A program made the position numbers and the translations under genes. DNA of 64,000 nt from RBG-16-34-14 sp963727535 (GTDB lineage: Bacteria; Bacteroidota; Ignavibacteria; Ignavibacteriales; Ignavibacteriaceae): contig CAVSGR010000008.1 of assembly GCA_963727535.1 (NCBI GenBank), positions 62,001 through 126,000 of the forward strand, given 5' to 3'. The notes under the pieces were generated by a model that did no database searches, was not told where the DNA came from, and saw only the letters and a list, made by a program, of their open reading frames with translations. Positions 37,915-48,712 of the stretch are shown here, in pieces; position 1 is the first letter of the stretch; every line of letters starts with the position of its first letter.

Positions 37915-38724
37915 TTAAACTATAATCGGGTTCCACTTTGTAGCGATCGGCTCACCGTGGATACTTCCCTCAGCACAATGATGATCTGATGAAGGAGACT
38001 TACCGTCGTATCTTATACCATCCTCAAAGTAAATGACGGACATTCCTTTTCTTGTTTTATCTGTAGTGTTGGCACCGGTATAGTGAACAGTTAAAGAATG
38101 ATGAAAAGTTGCATCCCCCGGTTCAAGATCAAAATAAACCGGTTCTCTTTTTGTTATTTCTTTTGCTTTTGCAACAAGATTGGTTTTTCCTTCTAAGGAA
38201 TTTTCTATTATGTTATCGTGACTGAATATATCCTCATATAAATGAGAACGCGGTATAAAATGAAGAGCTCCATGAGCTAAAGTTACATCGTCTAAAGCCA
38301 ACCATATTGTACCTGCATTTGGTTCGAGCATAGGCCAGTAAGATAAATCCTGGTGCGGTTCAGTGCCGGTTCCACCGGGAACTTTATATAATGCCTGGTC
38401 ATGCCATAATCTTACATGTTCTGCATTTAAAAGCTGCCTGGCAATTGAGCCAAGTCTTGTGCTCAGCGTAAATTTTTTAACATCTTCAAAAGTACGCCAG
38501 ATATGCCCACATTGTAAAAACTCTCTTTCATAAGGAGTTTTTTCTTCCAAAGATCTTGTATCGTGTTTTGTTAATTCGTGAACAATCTTATCAATAATTT
38601 CACGTGAAGCCTCTACTTCTTCTTTAGATAGAACCGCTTTCAAAAAAACAACACCCTCTTCTTTATAGGTTTTCTTTTGTTCTTCCGAAATAGGATAGTT
38701 CCCGTTTAATTCAAAGTTAGTCAT
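37915..38724 (-). CDS. Phytanoyl-CoA dioxygenase (PhyH) family protein
   Basis: 269 residues, intact. The Fe(II) triad is visible as His124-x-Asp126 (EPHQDLSYWPM) and His214 in HHSLTVHYTGAN, with Arg225 eleven residues later to bind 2-oxoglutarate. Family members hydroxylate diverse small molecules. In operons with ThuA-like proteins, TIM-barrel isomerases and SSS symporters they are likely to oxidise a sugar-derived or methylated ligand; the substrate cannot be read from sequence. Confidence 0.85.
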   Translation of the reverse strand: MTNFELNGNYPISEEQKKTYKEEGVVFLKAVLSKEEVEASREIIDKIVHELTKHDTRSLEEKTPYEREFLQCGHIWRTFEDVKKFTLSTRLGSIARQLLNAEHVRLWHDQALYKVPGGTGTEPHQDLSYWPMLEPNAGTIWLALDDVTLAHGALHFIPRSHLYEDIFSHDNIIENSLEGKTNLVAKAKEITKREPVYFDLEPGDATFHHSLTVHYTGANTTDKTRKGMSVIYFEDGIRYDGKSPSSDHHCAEGSIHGEPIATKWNPIIV

Positions 38725-38767
38725 AGTATTTCCTTCAATTTATTTTTTTATTTATTCAATTCTTTTG

Positions 38768-39562
38768 CTAACAAATTTTTTTTATATACAGGTTAACATC
38801 CCATAAGTCACTAAGGGGTTGTCTTGTATACGGCAATGTCATCATATAATCGGGCGGACCGAATTCCGGTGTAACAGTTAAAAATTCCGAACCTCTTTCT
38901 TTATGTTTTTCTACGATTTCTTTCCACCAGTTTCAATGGACTTCGAGATTGTTCTGCCAATCGGGAGCGCGCGGATCATTAACCTGTGGACCTTCTTTGT
39001 GTCCAACTCTTCCATGAATATGTTCTGAATTATTTATTGCAATTGAAACAAATTCATTTTGTGCTTCCAGCAAAGATCCGGAAACACAACACCAATGTGA
39101 AAAATCAGCGGTGAGTTTTAGTTTGCTAAAAGACTTTAAATATTCAGCAGTTATTCCCGGATAAAAAGGAAATCTTGCACGGTGAGTTTCGTCGATAAGC
39201 TTCACACCTTTCTTTTCTGCAATTTCATAAGAAGCTTTTATTATCTTTAGGTTTTCATCAAAAGAAAAATAATCTCTTCCTGTATGTGAATTAATTAACA
39301 CAGGATTAAACTTTGCATTGCGGTTATACTGCTCTTCAAAAGATTTTATATGCTCTTCGGCATTATTACCAAGAGACCATTGCTGTGCAATAATTTTTAA
39401 ATCATATTTCTCGAAAAGATTAATAAACTCTTCCTGAGCTTTTTCATCTTCGGCCGAACCTGTTTCTATACCATCATAACCTACATTTTTTATTCTTTGG
39501 AATTTTTCTTCCAGAGTTTTTTCAGTCATTCCCCAAAGCGACTTAAAAAATAAAATCTTCAT
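38768..39562 (-). CDS. Sugar phosphate isomerase/epimerase-like TIM-barrel protein 1, frameshifted
   Basis: About 264 residues of the AP-endonuclease-2/xylose-isomerase-like superfamily. I take the start as ATG 39562 (MKILFFKSLWGM). Motifs: YDGIETGSAEDE, NSHTGRDYF, LIDETHRARF with a metal-ligand Glu, LTADFSHWC, and HIHGRVGHKEGPQ near the C-terminus. The frame ends at 38933, but a one-base shift continues with WWKEIVEKHKERG, then EFLTVTPEFGPPDY to 38768, restoring the usual final helix and barrel strand. Cytoplasmic, no signal peptide. Confidence 0.8.
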
Positions 39563-39578
39563 AGTAGCATAAAAATTA

Positions 39579-40887
39579 CTAATAAAAACTAACACCCTGA
39601 TAATTAAGCCAGTGCAAAAGATATCCGCTTGCAGCAAGAAAAGCTGTTAGATGAAGTTCAAAAGATTTTTCTAAGTGAAGTTCTTCCCAATTAGGCGCTT
39701 TTACATTTGCAAGATCATCGTAACCAAGAAAAGTTCCGCCGGCATCTGCTAACGCAAAAGTTATAAATTCAAACCTTCGATCTTCTTCCTTATTAATAGG
39801 CCAGTAGATTGTCCCATCAGCACGATAAATACAGCTTTCGTTGTTCCATTTATGATTAACAAAATTCTGATAAATAAGATTGCAGTTAAACCTGTTTGCC
39901 TCCGGAACTCTTTTGTTGCCCAATAATAAAAACAAACCTCCTTCTATTGTATGCCGCAGAGGAGCAGCCATATAATCAGGGTGAGGATAAACCTGGTGAT
40001 TTCCTACCGCACCAAGCGTATCCAGGTTATAGCCTGTAACTAAAGATGAAACAGGTTTTCCATCAAGAATCTTATTACTATTGACATCATTAGGAGTTGC
40101 TAAAGCTGTTGCTCTATATTCAATTGATTTCTCAAGCCATTTACTATAATTAACATTGCCCGGCAGCATCGGCATGCAGCCTGAATTCCATCCGCATCCC
40201 ATCCGTCTTCTTCAGCCCTGGTATTTTTGATATAATTTTCATTGGCAGCAGGAGGTTCAACATTCAAAAAACGGTTGGCTTCATATTCAATCATATTAAT
40301 TACATTTTCTTTGTCTTTCTCATCGAGATAATCCCACAGTAACCAAGCGGCTATTGCGCACTTGCTTGCCCATTGCGATGATTGCCATTGATTACCCCAC
40401 GGGTAATTTATCCCTCCATTTATTAAATGATCTTTTGCTAAAGATTTTATTAATGTTACAGCACGTTTTATCGCTTCTGTTTCAGAAATCCCGGAATATT
40501 CTGAATCATAAGTTTTTGTAAAAACAGAAACAGCAATTACATAAGCATATTCCGATGGCGCACGGATTCCACCTAAGGTTTCTTTACCAAACTCGCCTTT
40601 CTTTGAATTATTCTCTAAGTAACCGAAATCTATATATTCGCCTTCTTTACCTTTGCATTGACTTTCCGTCCACCATCTAACTAATATCTCCCTACAAGTA
40701 TTATTAAGCAATTTCTCCCACATTAAAGAAAGCTTATCATTTGGTTTTCCTTCTTTAAATCTTTATCAACCGGAACAAATCCTTTTGATTTTAACAAAGA
40801 CTGTGCGTGAATATTATCTAAACTAATTAGTATTATTGATAAAAGACTAAAAATTAATATGAACGGTATGTTATTATTCTTTTCGAT
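39579..40887 (-). CDS. DUF2264-family secreted glycan-active protein, two frameshifts
   Basis: About 435 residues. The N-terminus has a signal segment (FILIFSLLSIILISLDNIHA) without a standard start codon; a position near 40887 after AGGAAGAG is plausible. A shift near 40742 leads into LMWEKLLNNTCREILVRWW, and a second near 40195 links AEEDGWD to WNSGCMPMLPGNVNYSKWLE. Sequence pattern (GGIRAPSEYAYVIA, NQWQSSQWASKCAIA) fits DUF2264, an alpha/alpha-toroid family found in polysaccharide loci; I believe some members are classed as GH154 uronidases. Confidence 0.68.
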
Positions 40888-40896
40888 AACTCTTCC

Positions 40897-42076
40897 TTAC
40901 TTTAATGATGATGAAAATTTATATATTTCACTTGCTGCTAAAAGAAAAGCTCCAACACCATATTCAACAGAATCATCATATTTAACCTGTCCCGGTTTAC
41001 TCCCTACAAGCTGAACCCAATGAAGTTTTCCGTTTTCATCAAGACATTGATTTAACACAACCCAAGCTTTTTTAATAACAGGTAAATAATCTTCTTTCTT
41101 TAGAATACCATTATTAATTCCCCATGCTAAAGCATAACAAAAAAAGCCGGTACCGGAGGATTCAGGTTCAGGATAAGATTCGGGATCCAAAAGACTGGAA
41201 CTCCACATCCCATCTTCTCTTTGAAGTTTTACAATAGAAGCAGATATTTTCTTAAAAAGATTTGAAATAAAAATCTTTGTTCGGATAAGATTCAGGAAGA
41301 TATTGTAAAACTCTTGCAAGCCCTGCCAGCACCCATCCGTTTCCACGACTCCAGAAAATTGGTTTTCCATTTTGGGAAAGAAGTAAAGACTCGGCGCTCT
41401 TTTTATACGAACTATCCCTGAAGAAAAGATCGTATTCATTATCAAAAAGGAAATTATAAGTATCGAGATAAAGAGTATCCATTAAAGATAAATATTTAAC
41501 GTTGTCTGAAACCTTTGCTAATCTTGTCAGTGCGGGCGGAGCCATAAATAAAGCATAGCACCAGGACCAGTTTAAATCTTTTTTCCAGCCAACTACCGGA
41601 CCCCGCATTGGATCAGCTACAATTAGATCAAAAGTGTGCACAGCAGGAGTAATCATTTCAGGATCTTTAAATATTTCGTAGAGTTCAGCATAAGTTTGAA
41701 CACAACACTGGTCATGGGCATGCCTTTTATTCTCAGCGGGTTCCCAATTGTTTTTCTCTCCCCATTCTTTTGCAAAGTTTAAATATCCTTCGTTTTCTGT
41801 TGTTCTGTAAGCTGCCATAACGCCTGTTAAAAAAGCACTTCGTATCCACCCATTACTTTTTATAGGAACCCATTTATTTATACTAGGATGCCAGCTATTA
41901 TCAGGCAAATTTTTTATTTGCCAGTTACATGCTTTTTCAACAATCGATTTTATTTTTTCCCGGTAAAAAAGATTCTCAGCATTAGTTATCTTGTTATGTT
42001 TATAATCCTGTGCGCTACAATTCCCGATTAAATACATAAAAAATATTCCCGCAATAAATTTTTTATTCAATAACAT
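40897..42076 (-). CDS. Unsaturated rhamnogalacturonyl/uronyl hydrolase (GH105-like) 1, frameshifted
   Basis: About 393 residues with a signal peptide (MLLNKKFIAGIFFMYLIGNCSAQ). Alpha/alpha-barrel with HAHDQCCVQTYAELYE (the likely catalytic Asp region), WCYALFMAPPALTRLAK, FWSRGNGWVLAGLARVL and, after a shift near 41265, AKLQREDG-type and SSGTGFFCYALAWGIN motifs. The family hydrates delta-4,5-unsaturated uronyl residues left by lyases. Located 14 bp after the GH28 gene. Confidence 0.82.
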
Positions 42077-42090
42077 TTAACCTCAATTTT

Positions 42091-43681
42091 TTATTTAAGA
42101 TTTCCGCCCGTTTTAATTACTCCACTTTCAGCATCGTACATCTTTTTAACATTAGTAAAGTCGTTTCCGATTAATTTTATATTTGAATTTCTTTCTCCTG
42201 CTAAACTGATAAACCGTTCTGTGTTAGTTAATGACCGGGAAGATGATATAACTGCAACTTTAACATTATCGAAAAGGATTAAAGATTTTGCATTTAAATC
42301 TGCTTCAGCACTTAATCCTGAAATATTAATTCCTTCAACATCATTGCAAACCAATGCAGGTCTTTTCTCATCGTTTTTATAAGTAAAGATGATATTATCT
42401 AAATAAATATTTTTTACGTGACGAATGTAAAATCCATACGCAGGAAGTTTTTCCGAACATATAGCTTTCGGGGTAGTCTTCTTCTTTTTCCGGTAAAATT
42501 TTATCAGCATCTTCGAAAGTTCCGCCGCCGCTATATGAAATATTGATATTGCTTAATGAAACATTTTCAATCATATGTCCGGGAATACCATAAAATTGAA
42601 GAACCAATTTCTGAAGCACCGGTTGCTGAAATATTACTCAAACTTATATTTCTCATAATTCCTACGGAAGGTTTTTTCATATCAGGTCTGATGGTTCTTC
42701 CTCTGTTTCCTAATCTTAAAAAGATCGGCGTTTGAACTCCATCTATTCTTACATTGGAAATATTAATTCCATCCATAATTCCACCATCAACCATTTCAAG
42801 AATAATCCCACCGACGCCTTTACTCGTTCCATAAATAGTCTCTACTTTTTCTGAAGGTTTAATTACAACATTAGAAATAGTAATGTTCTTAAATCCCCCG
42901 ATCGCTTCCGTTCCTAATTTAATTGCATTAACGTGACTGCTTAAGACACAATTTGTTACTGTAATATTCTCATTTATTCTTCCCGAAGTGCTTTTAAATG
43001 TTAAAGCATCATCATCAGAATCACCAAAACAATCCGATATAATTACATTTTTGCAGCCATCAATATCTATCATATCGTTGTTCTTGTTAGAATGATTAAA
43101 AACATTTATTCCTCTCACAGTGAGATATTCACAAGCGAGATATTGCTGCATCCACATTGCAGAGTTTCTCATAGAAATATTTTAATTAAAATATTTTTAC
43201 ATTCTATAAGACGTAAGATATAAGGTCTGTTTCTATACCGGTCTGGTTTTACATTCGTGGTAATTTTAAATGAACCTCCCTGTCCGTCAATCGTGCCTCT
43301 TCCGGTTATAGAAATGTTTTCAAGGTTGTCGCCATAGATTAAACTTTGTGTAAGAAAAACATCATTATATGATTGGAGGGAAGAGATAGTATCGGGATAA
43401 TCTTTAATATTTGTGCTGCCCAATAAAACAGCCCCCTCACTTATTTCAAGAGTTACATTGCTTTTAAGAAATAAAGTGCCGGACAAATAAACTCCTCCGG
43501 GAAAAACGACTTTACCTCCTTTTACTGCAGCAGCATTTATCGCTGACTGAATTGCTTTTGTGTCTAATGTAACTCCATCTCCTTTTGCACCATAATCAAC
43601 AACATTGTAAACATAATTTTGTCCTGAAATAAAAGGAGTAAAAAACAAAAAAATAAAAATGATATTTCGAAAGTTCTTCAT
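42091..43681 (-). CDS. GH28-family polygalacturonase-like enzyme, several frameshifts
   Basis: About 530 residues with signal peptide (MKNFRNIIFIFLFFTPFISGQ). The GH28 opening YNVVDYGAKGDGVTLDTKAI is followed by a right-handed beta-helix. Active-site motifs: NNDMIDIDGCKNV and GDSDDDALTFKS (catalytic Asp residues), then SSHVNAIKLGTE in place of the usual GHG. Frame changes near 43180, 42600 and 42450. Acts on alpha-linked galacturonic acid in characterised members; the substrate here may be another uronic-acid glycan. Confidence 0.82.
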
Positions 43682-43686
43682 AAAAA

Positions 43687-45425
43687 TTATTTATTATTTG
43701 ATTGTAACTTTGAAATTTCTACTCCTGCTGTCAAAACAGCCCCAAGTCCAGCGCGGGTCGTTATCAACTGTTGGTCTTTTAAAGTGAAACTTCGATGTCA
43801 TTTCCCATCCCTGTACCGCGGCAAATCCCGTGAACAATTCCATCTTCAATTTTCTTTGTTAAAGCAATCCAACTTTTAAGCGCTAACTTTTTGTAACTTT
43901 TATCGAGCCATCCGTTATTAACACCTCTGGCTAATCCAATAATAAACATTGCAGTACAGGAAGATTCCTCATAAGATCCGGGATGATCCGAAACCTGGTG
44001 CCACATTCCATCTTCATCCTGGTATTTTAATAATCCATCGATATGATTTTTATAAATTTTCATTATTTCAGAATAAGCTGGGTGATCTTTTGGCAAATAC
44101 AATAATGCTTCAGAAGCAGCCCACATAACCCAGCCGTTCGCTCTTCCCCAAAAAGCGATTGATTTTTCTTTTGTCCTGCTGAACCAACCGTGCTTATAAA
44201 GTCCTTTTCTTATCAAATAAAAGTTGATTAAAATTTATAATCTGCTTTGCGGCATCATCAAAATATTTTTTATCACCTGTGATTTTTCCCATTCGTAAAA
44301 ACAACGGAACACTCATAAAAAGATCATCTGCCCAGACTGTCCATTTCTCCGGTTCTGGTCTGCACAAAGTTCCGTCTTTTAATCTTGGTTGTTCATTGAA
44401 ATCATAATTCACCATTGTCTTAAGAATTTCCAGATAATCTTGATTTTTTTCTTTTAATAAATTGTCAATCCAGCAAAAGGCAAAACCGGTGCACCAGCAT
44501 CATCGAGCATCGATTTTCTGAATATACGGTGAAAGCTTCCTCTTAATGCATTAAGAGAATCATATTGAAATCTGAAGTAATCGATATTGTTTAAATAAAA
44601 TCGCACCAGTTTTTTACAAAGTCATAATATTTTTTATTCCCTGAGGCTTCTGCAAGATTTAGGATGCTTAAAACAGTTTCTCCATTTGCATAATTCCAAT
44701 CAGCGTAAGAATCTCTCTTAAAAACATTATTACTATCTATTTTCAATTCGGGTAAAAGATTTTCTTTTGGGGAAAAACCAATTAAGATATTTTCCATTGT
44801 TCTGATAAAAATCCTTTATAAGTTTTTTCCGGTAATTCTTCATCTGGATTTGTAAAAGGTCCGCAAAGCATCCAGTTTTCATCTTTTGAAATTCCAGATG
44901 AAAACTTCAACGAGCCATTTGATTCCGGATCATCTGTTATCTGCCTTATAAAAATTTTTGAACTTGATGTTGTTGGTCCGGCTTTAATTAATATTTTATT
45001 ATTTCCTTTGTTAAGATTCACACTAACCGTATCGAAAAAGTTTATCATTCCATAAGCAACCTCTTTTACCACCGCGGCGAGTCGGTTTTCTTAAAGTTTA
45101 CAGTTTTCTCATTTATCCAAACAGAAATATTTTTCGAAGCACTTATACCAAGCTTCACAACAGAATTATTATCGCTTTGAATATAACTTAAAGCATATGA
45201 GGAACCTTTCACATTACTTTCAAATTCTCTGTTAAAATCTATAATCTGAACTCCGAGAACGGGTTCCTGTTTTACCAATTTAAATTCAAACGGGCATTCA
45301 TTAATAACAGGATCGGCAATAGATTTTACTATTTCTAAAGCGTTTCTTTCCTGTCCATAAATCAATAAACTTGAAAAGGATATAATCAGGGCAAGCCGTA
45401 AAATATTTTTTTGAAAAAGTTTCAT
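43687..45425 (-). CDS. GH105-like hydrolase 2 with N-terminal accessory domain, several frameshifts
   Basis: About 575 residues; signal peptide (FQKNILRLALIISFSSLLIYG). Residues 25-240 form a beta-rich accessory region. Then comes the alpha/alpha-barrel: DWNYANGETVLSILNLAE, VWADDLFMSVPLFLRMG (catalytic Asp), FWGRANGWVMWAASEALLYL, and, after a last shift near 43790, RPTVDNDPRGLGAVLTAGVE, the normal GH105 end. Frame changes near 45070, 44800, 44580-44430, 44205 and 43790. Domain order resembles large YesR/YteR-type proteins with an extra N-terminal module. Confidence 0.75.
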
Positions 45426-45432
45426 ATCAATT

Positions 45433-47912
45433 TTATTCCGGTTTCAAATCAATTGTAACTAACTCTTTCGAAGGGATTTCCAATTTTATTCTTTCTCCCG
45501 GTTTATGAACTTCAGTCTTTATAGTTTTGGTTTTTTCATTCTCATACTTCATCTCTATATTATACTTCCCTTTCTTTAGCCGCCAAACCCACATGGTAAT
45601 TTCTAGTTTATCAGGAGAGTAAGAAAAAAGTTGCACCGTTAATTTTTCTGGTCCGGCATCTTTAACTAAAGCAGTCAAATAATCATCAGTATTTTCCCAG
45701 GAGACATATTCATAAGGAGAAGTCCCCTCAAAGGTCCCATCTCCCGACAACATAGCTTTAATAGTTTCACTGCCGGGATAATAAACTCTATCTGTATGGA
45801 GAACTTCTGTTGTTCTTAATGGAGAATTGTACCTGACATTTTCTAAAAAGTTTCCCAGTTCTTTCTCAAGAAAGGACACATCTCCCGTTAGCCTGTCCCA
45901 TTGGAATACGGAGTTCCGTATTTTATGATTAAACTATCGAACCTTGAATCTAAAGTGGCAAATCTATATTGTTCAACAACATTCCAGTATTCTTCCTTAC
46001 TTTTTAAACAGAATCTGCCCACGCTTCGGAACCGACTTTATTTACACCATTGGAAGGGATACTTTCATATTTTTGAATTAATTCCAAAGAAGAGATTAAA
46101 GGTTTAAGTAATACTGAATCACCAGTTAACAGGTAAGTGAATAAAAGCTGGTCGTATATTCTTGAACCGGCAGCCAGGCTCCGATCAAAGTATTCCCAAT
46201 ACATATTGGGATTATACCAGTTATTTTCTGTACCGTTTATTTCGCCGGAAGGAAAAGCAACCGAAGCCGGAATAATGCCAACCGGTTTTCCCTTCTTTAC
46301 TTTCCATTGCAGATTTTTCCCAGCCAAGCGACCATTGATGAAGAAGCTCTATCGCCTGGTGATCTCCTGTTTTCCATGCATAATAACGAACTGCCTTAGT
46401 AGCACGAGTATTCGACTCAGAGTACGCGATTTTTCGGGAGGAGTAGTATCGATTTTCGTTGAACTCAACCATGAGGATTTCAAAATGTCTTTCACCATTA
46501 TCTGCAATACCTGTCCAGAGATTACCAAAATATTTCACACTGAATTTCAATCGATCAACGTATTTATCCTTATCAGTATACAAAACAAGCTCGGGAGAAG
46601 AATCGGAAATGAATTCAGATGAATGTTCAACATCAAGTACTTTAGAAGAATATCCTTTATAAACTTTAGGACTGTCCCAAACGCATTCGGCTAATTTTTT
46701 CCATCCTCTCTATAACTGTTTTATCACCCGATATTGCAGCGGGACTCCAGCCCCGGAGTATTTCAACATCATCTCCTAATTTTCCTCCGAACTCTCCGTT
46801 CAGCGCTTGTTTAACATTAACCCACCAGTCTATATCCTCTTCAAGCCTGCATAAAGATTCGTACTGAAGCTTTGACCAAAGAGGTGCATTAGCGGGATAT
46901 TTTATCGAATCACATTTATCAGGTAAATCTATTTTTTTTCCATTATACATTGCTAAAAGTTTATCATCCGGATACAGTTTAAAAGCTTCTTCTAATTCTT
47001 TCGATACGGTAATTTTCTCAGGACCCATTCCACGTTCAACATCCAACCAGTATAAAAGTTTGGAGTGAAGCCATAACGCCCTTTCATACAATGGAGAATC
47101 TTTCTGGTTTACTATTGGATCCAGTACCATTACAATCTCGAAAAACCTGTCGAATATTGTCAGCCCTGTTTTTTTTCTAGCCCATTCCCATCCACGCATA
47201 TCAAAAAGATTTTCTGCTTCGATCATTAAATCGATTTGTTCTTTATAATGAAGAGCAAAAGTATCATCGGGATTTTCAGATAAAAGTTTTATGATTTTTT
47301 TTCGAGTTTTTTCAAATCCTTATCTGAATTGTATTTTCCTGCAGCGACAAGTTCGTCATATAACTCTTTATCTTTATCTGATAATTTTTCCGGCTTCGGA
47401 ATTAAAGTAAAACCAAGTAAACGAACGGAATCGAGCAAACTTTCCATATCGATTTGTAAAGAATTATTTACCGCATTAAAGCTTCCCGAAAAAATTCTGT
47501 ATGTTTTTTGTATTTGAGTTCTCGGTTCATCAGGCGGCGTAAAAACCTGCCAGTTTAGTTTCTGCTCATTTCCATTTAATTTTATTTTCAAGGTAGTTGA
47601 ATCCTCAAATCCTGCATCGAACCACATTGTAATCCACCAAGAACCTGCCGGTAAATCAGCTTTAAAGGATAATTCTTTCCCGGTTACACCGTCGATTGTA
47701 AAATCATTTCTATATTTTGATAATCTTTTTTGTATAAAATTATAATCGGGTTTAACAAGCCAACCATAACCGGTATTTTTGTTATACAAAACGTCTTTAG
47801 TTAAATAGATTAAACCTTCTTCCTTTTTATCACCAATAGAGCCGGCATCAAATTTATATGGTTTTACGGTTAAGGTTTCTTTTCCATACACTCCTGTGAA
47901 TGAAAGCAGCAC
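45433..47912 (-). CDS. Large secreted protein of unknown family, several frameshifts
   Basis: About 825 residues. The N-terminus is hydrophobic (LLLINILVLLSFTGVYG) with no ATG, so the start is unresolved. Residues to about 175 look like a beta-sandwich carbohydrate-binding module (FDAGSIGDKKEEG, AGSWWITMWFDAGFED). The middle is helical and Trp-rich (RGWEWARKKTGLTIFDRFFE, DWWVNVKQALNGEFGGKLGD, DDVEILRGWSPAAISGD), and the C-terminal part (45433-45879) is beta-rich. Frame changes near 47280, 46660, 46300 and 46000-45880. This suggests an alpha/alpha-toroid glycanase or lyase, but I do not recognise it. Confidence 0.6.
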
Positions 47913-47938
47913 AAGAATATTTATAAGAAGTAATTTAG

Positions 47939-48712
47939 TTAATCTATTCCTATTTCTGATGCAGAATCTTTATCGAGATAAAGAAACACATTGTTATGAT
48001 TGCGAAGAATACTTGCAGGGCAGGAAGTGTTTATATCTCCATTCAAAGTTTTACCAACAGCATTTGCTTTTCTTATCCCGGGAACAACGGTGGAAAGATA
48101 TTTCCCACTAAGTAAAGCGGGAACGGTAAGTGTAACAGCTCTTTGTGGAACATCTTTGAACAAAGGAAAACATCCGTCGTTAACTTGCTGCTGTCTGCAT
48201 GATTCATCAAGATCAACAATTTTTACAAATTTCGGATCACTAAAATCCGCGACCGGCGGATCGTTAAATGCTATATGCCCGTTTTCTCCTATTCCCATAA
48301 AAACAATATCAATCTGTTTTTCTTTTAATAATTTCTCATACTCTTCAATCTTCTTTTCCGGATTCTTCAAAGGTTGAATTAAATATATTTCTTTAAAATC
48401 CACTTTATTAAAAATTTTATCAACAAATCTTGCTGAATAGCTGTTCTGCATTTTCGGCCAGACCGATATATTCATCCATATGGAATGCAGTAATATTATT
48501 CCATTCAATTCCTTTTGTCAAAACTAACTCATTAAGAAATTCATTCTGCGAAGGAGCGGCCCCAAACATCAACCTAATTTCTGTTTATTATTTAGCAGTT
48601 CCTTAATTTTTTGAGCGGCTCTATTTGCAGAAACTTTTCCCATAGTTTTCCGATCGGGAAAAATTTTTACATTCAGCTTATCTTTTTTGAAATCTTTAAT
48701 TAATTCATCCCA
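47939..48712 (-). CDS. nagB: Glucosamine-6-phosphate deaminase, frameshifted
   Basis: Converts GlcN-6-P to fructose-6-P and ammonia. Motifs across frames: LRLMFGAAPSQNEFLNE, the active-site AFHMDEYIGL, FMGIGENGHIAFNDPP, and RAVTLTVPALL. Shifts lie near 48590 and 48440. The start overlaps the end of the GH20 gene near 48712 and is not exactly resolved. About 258 residues, normal for NagB. Together with nagA it completes amino-sugar entry into glycolysis; a kinase is not visible here. Confidence 0.87.

Noticed and set aside
47199..47517. Small antisense ORFs within the glycan operon
   Set aside because: They overlap coding sequence of the opposite strand and show no protein-like composition.
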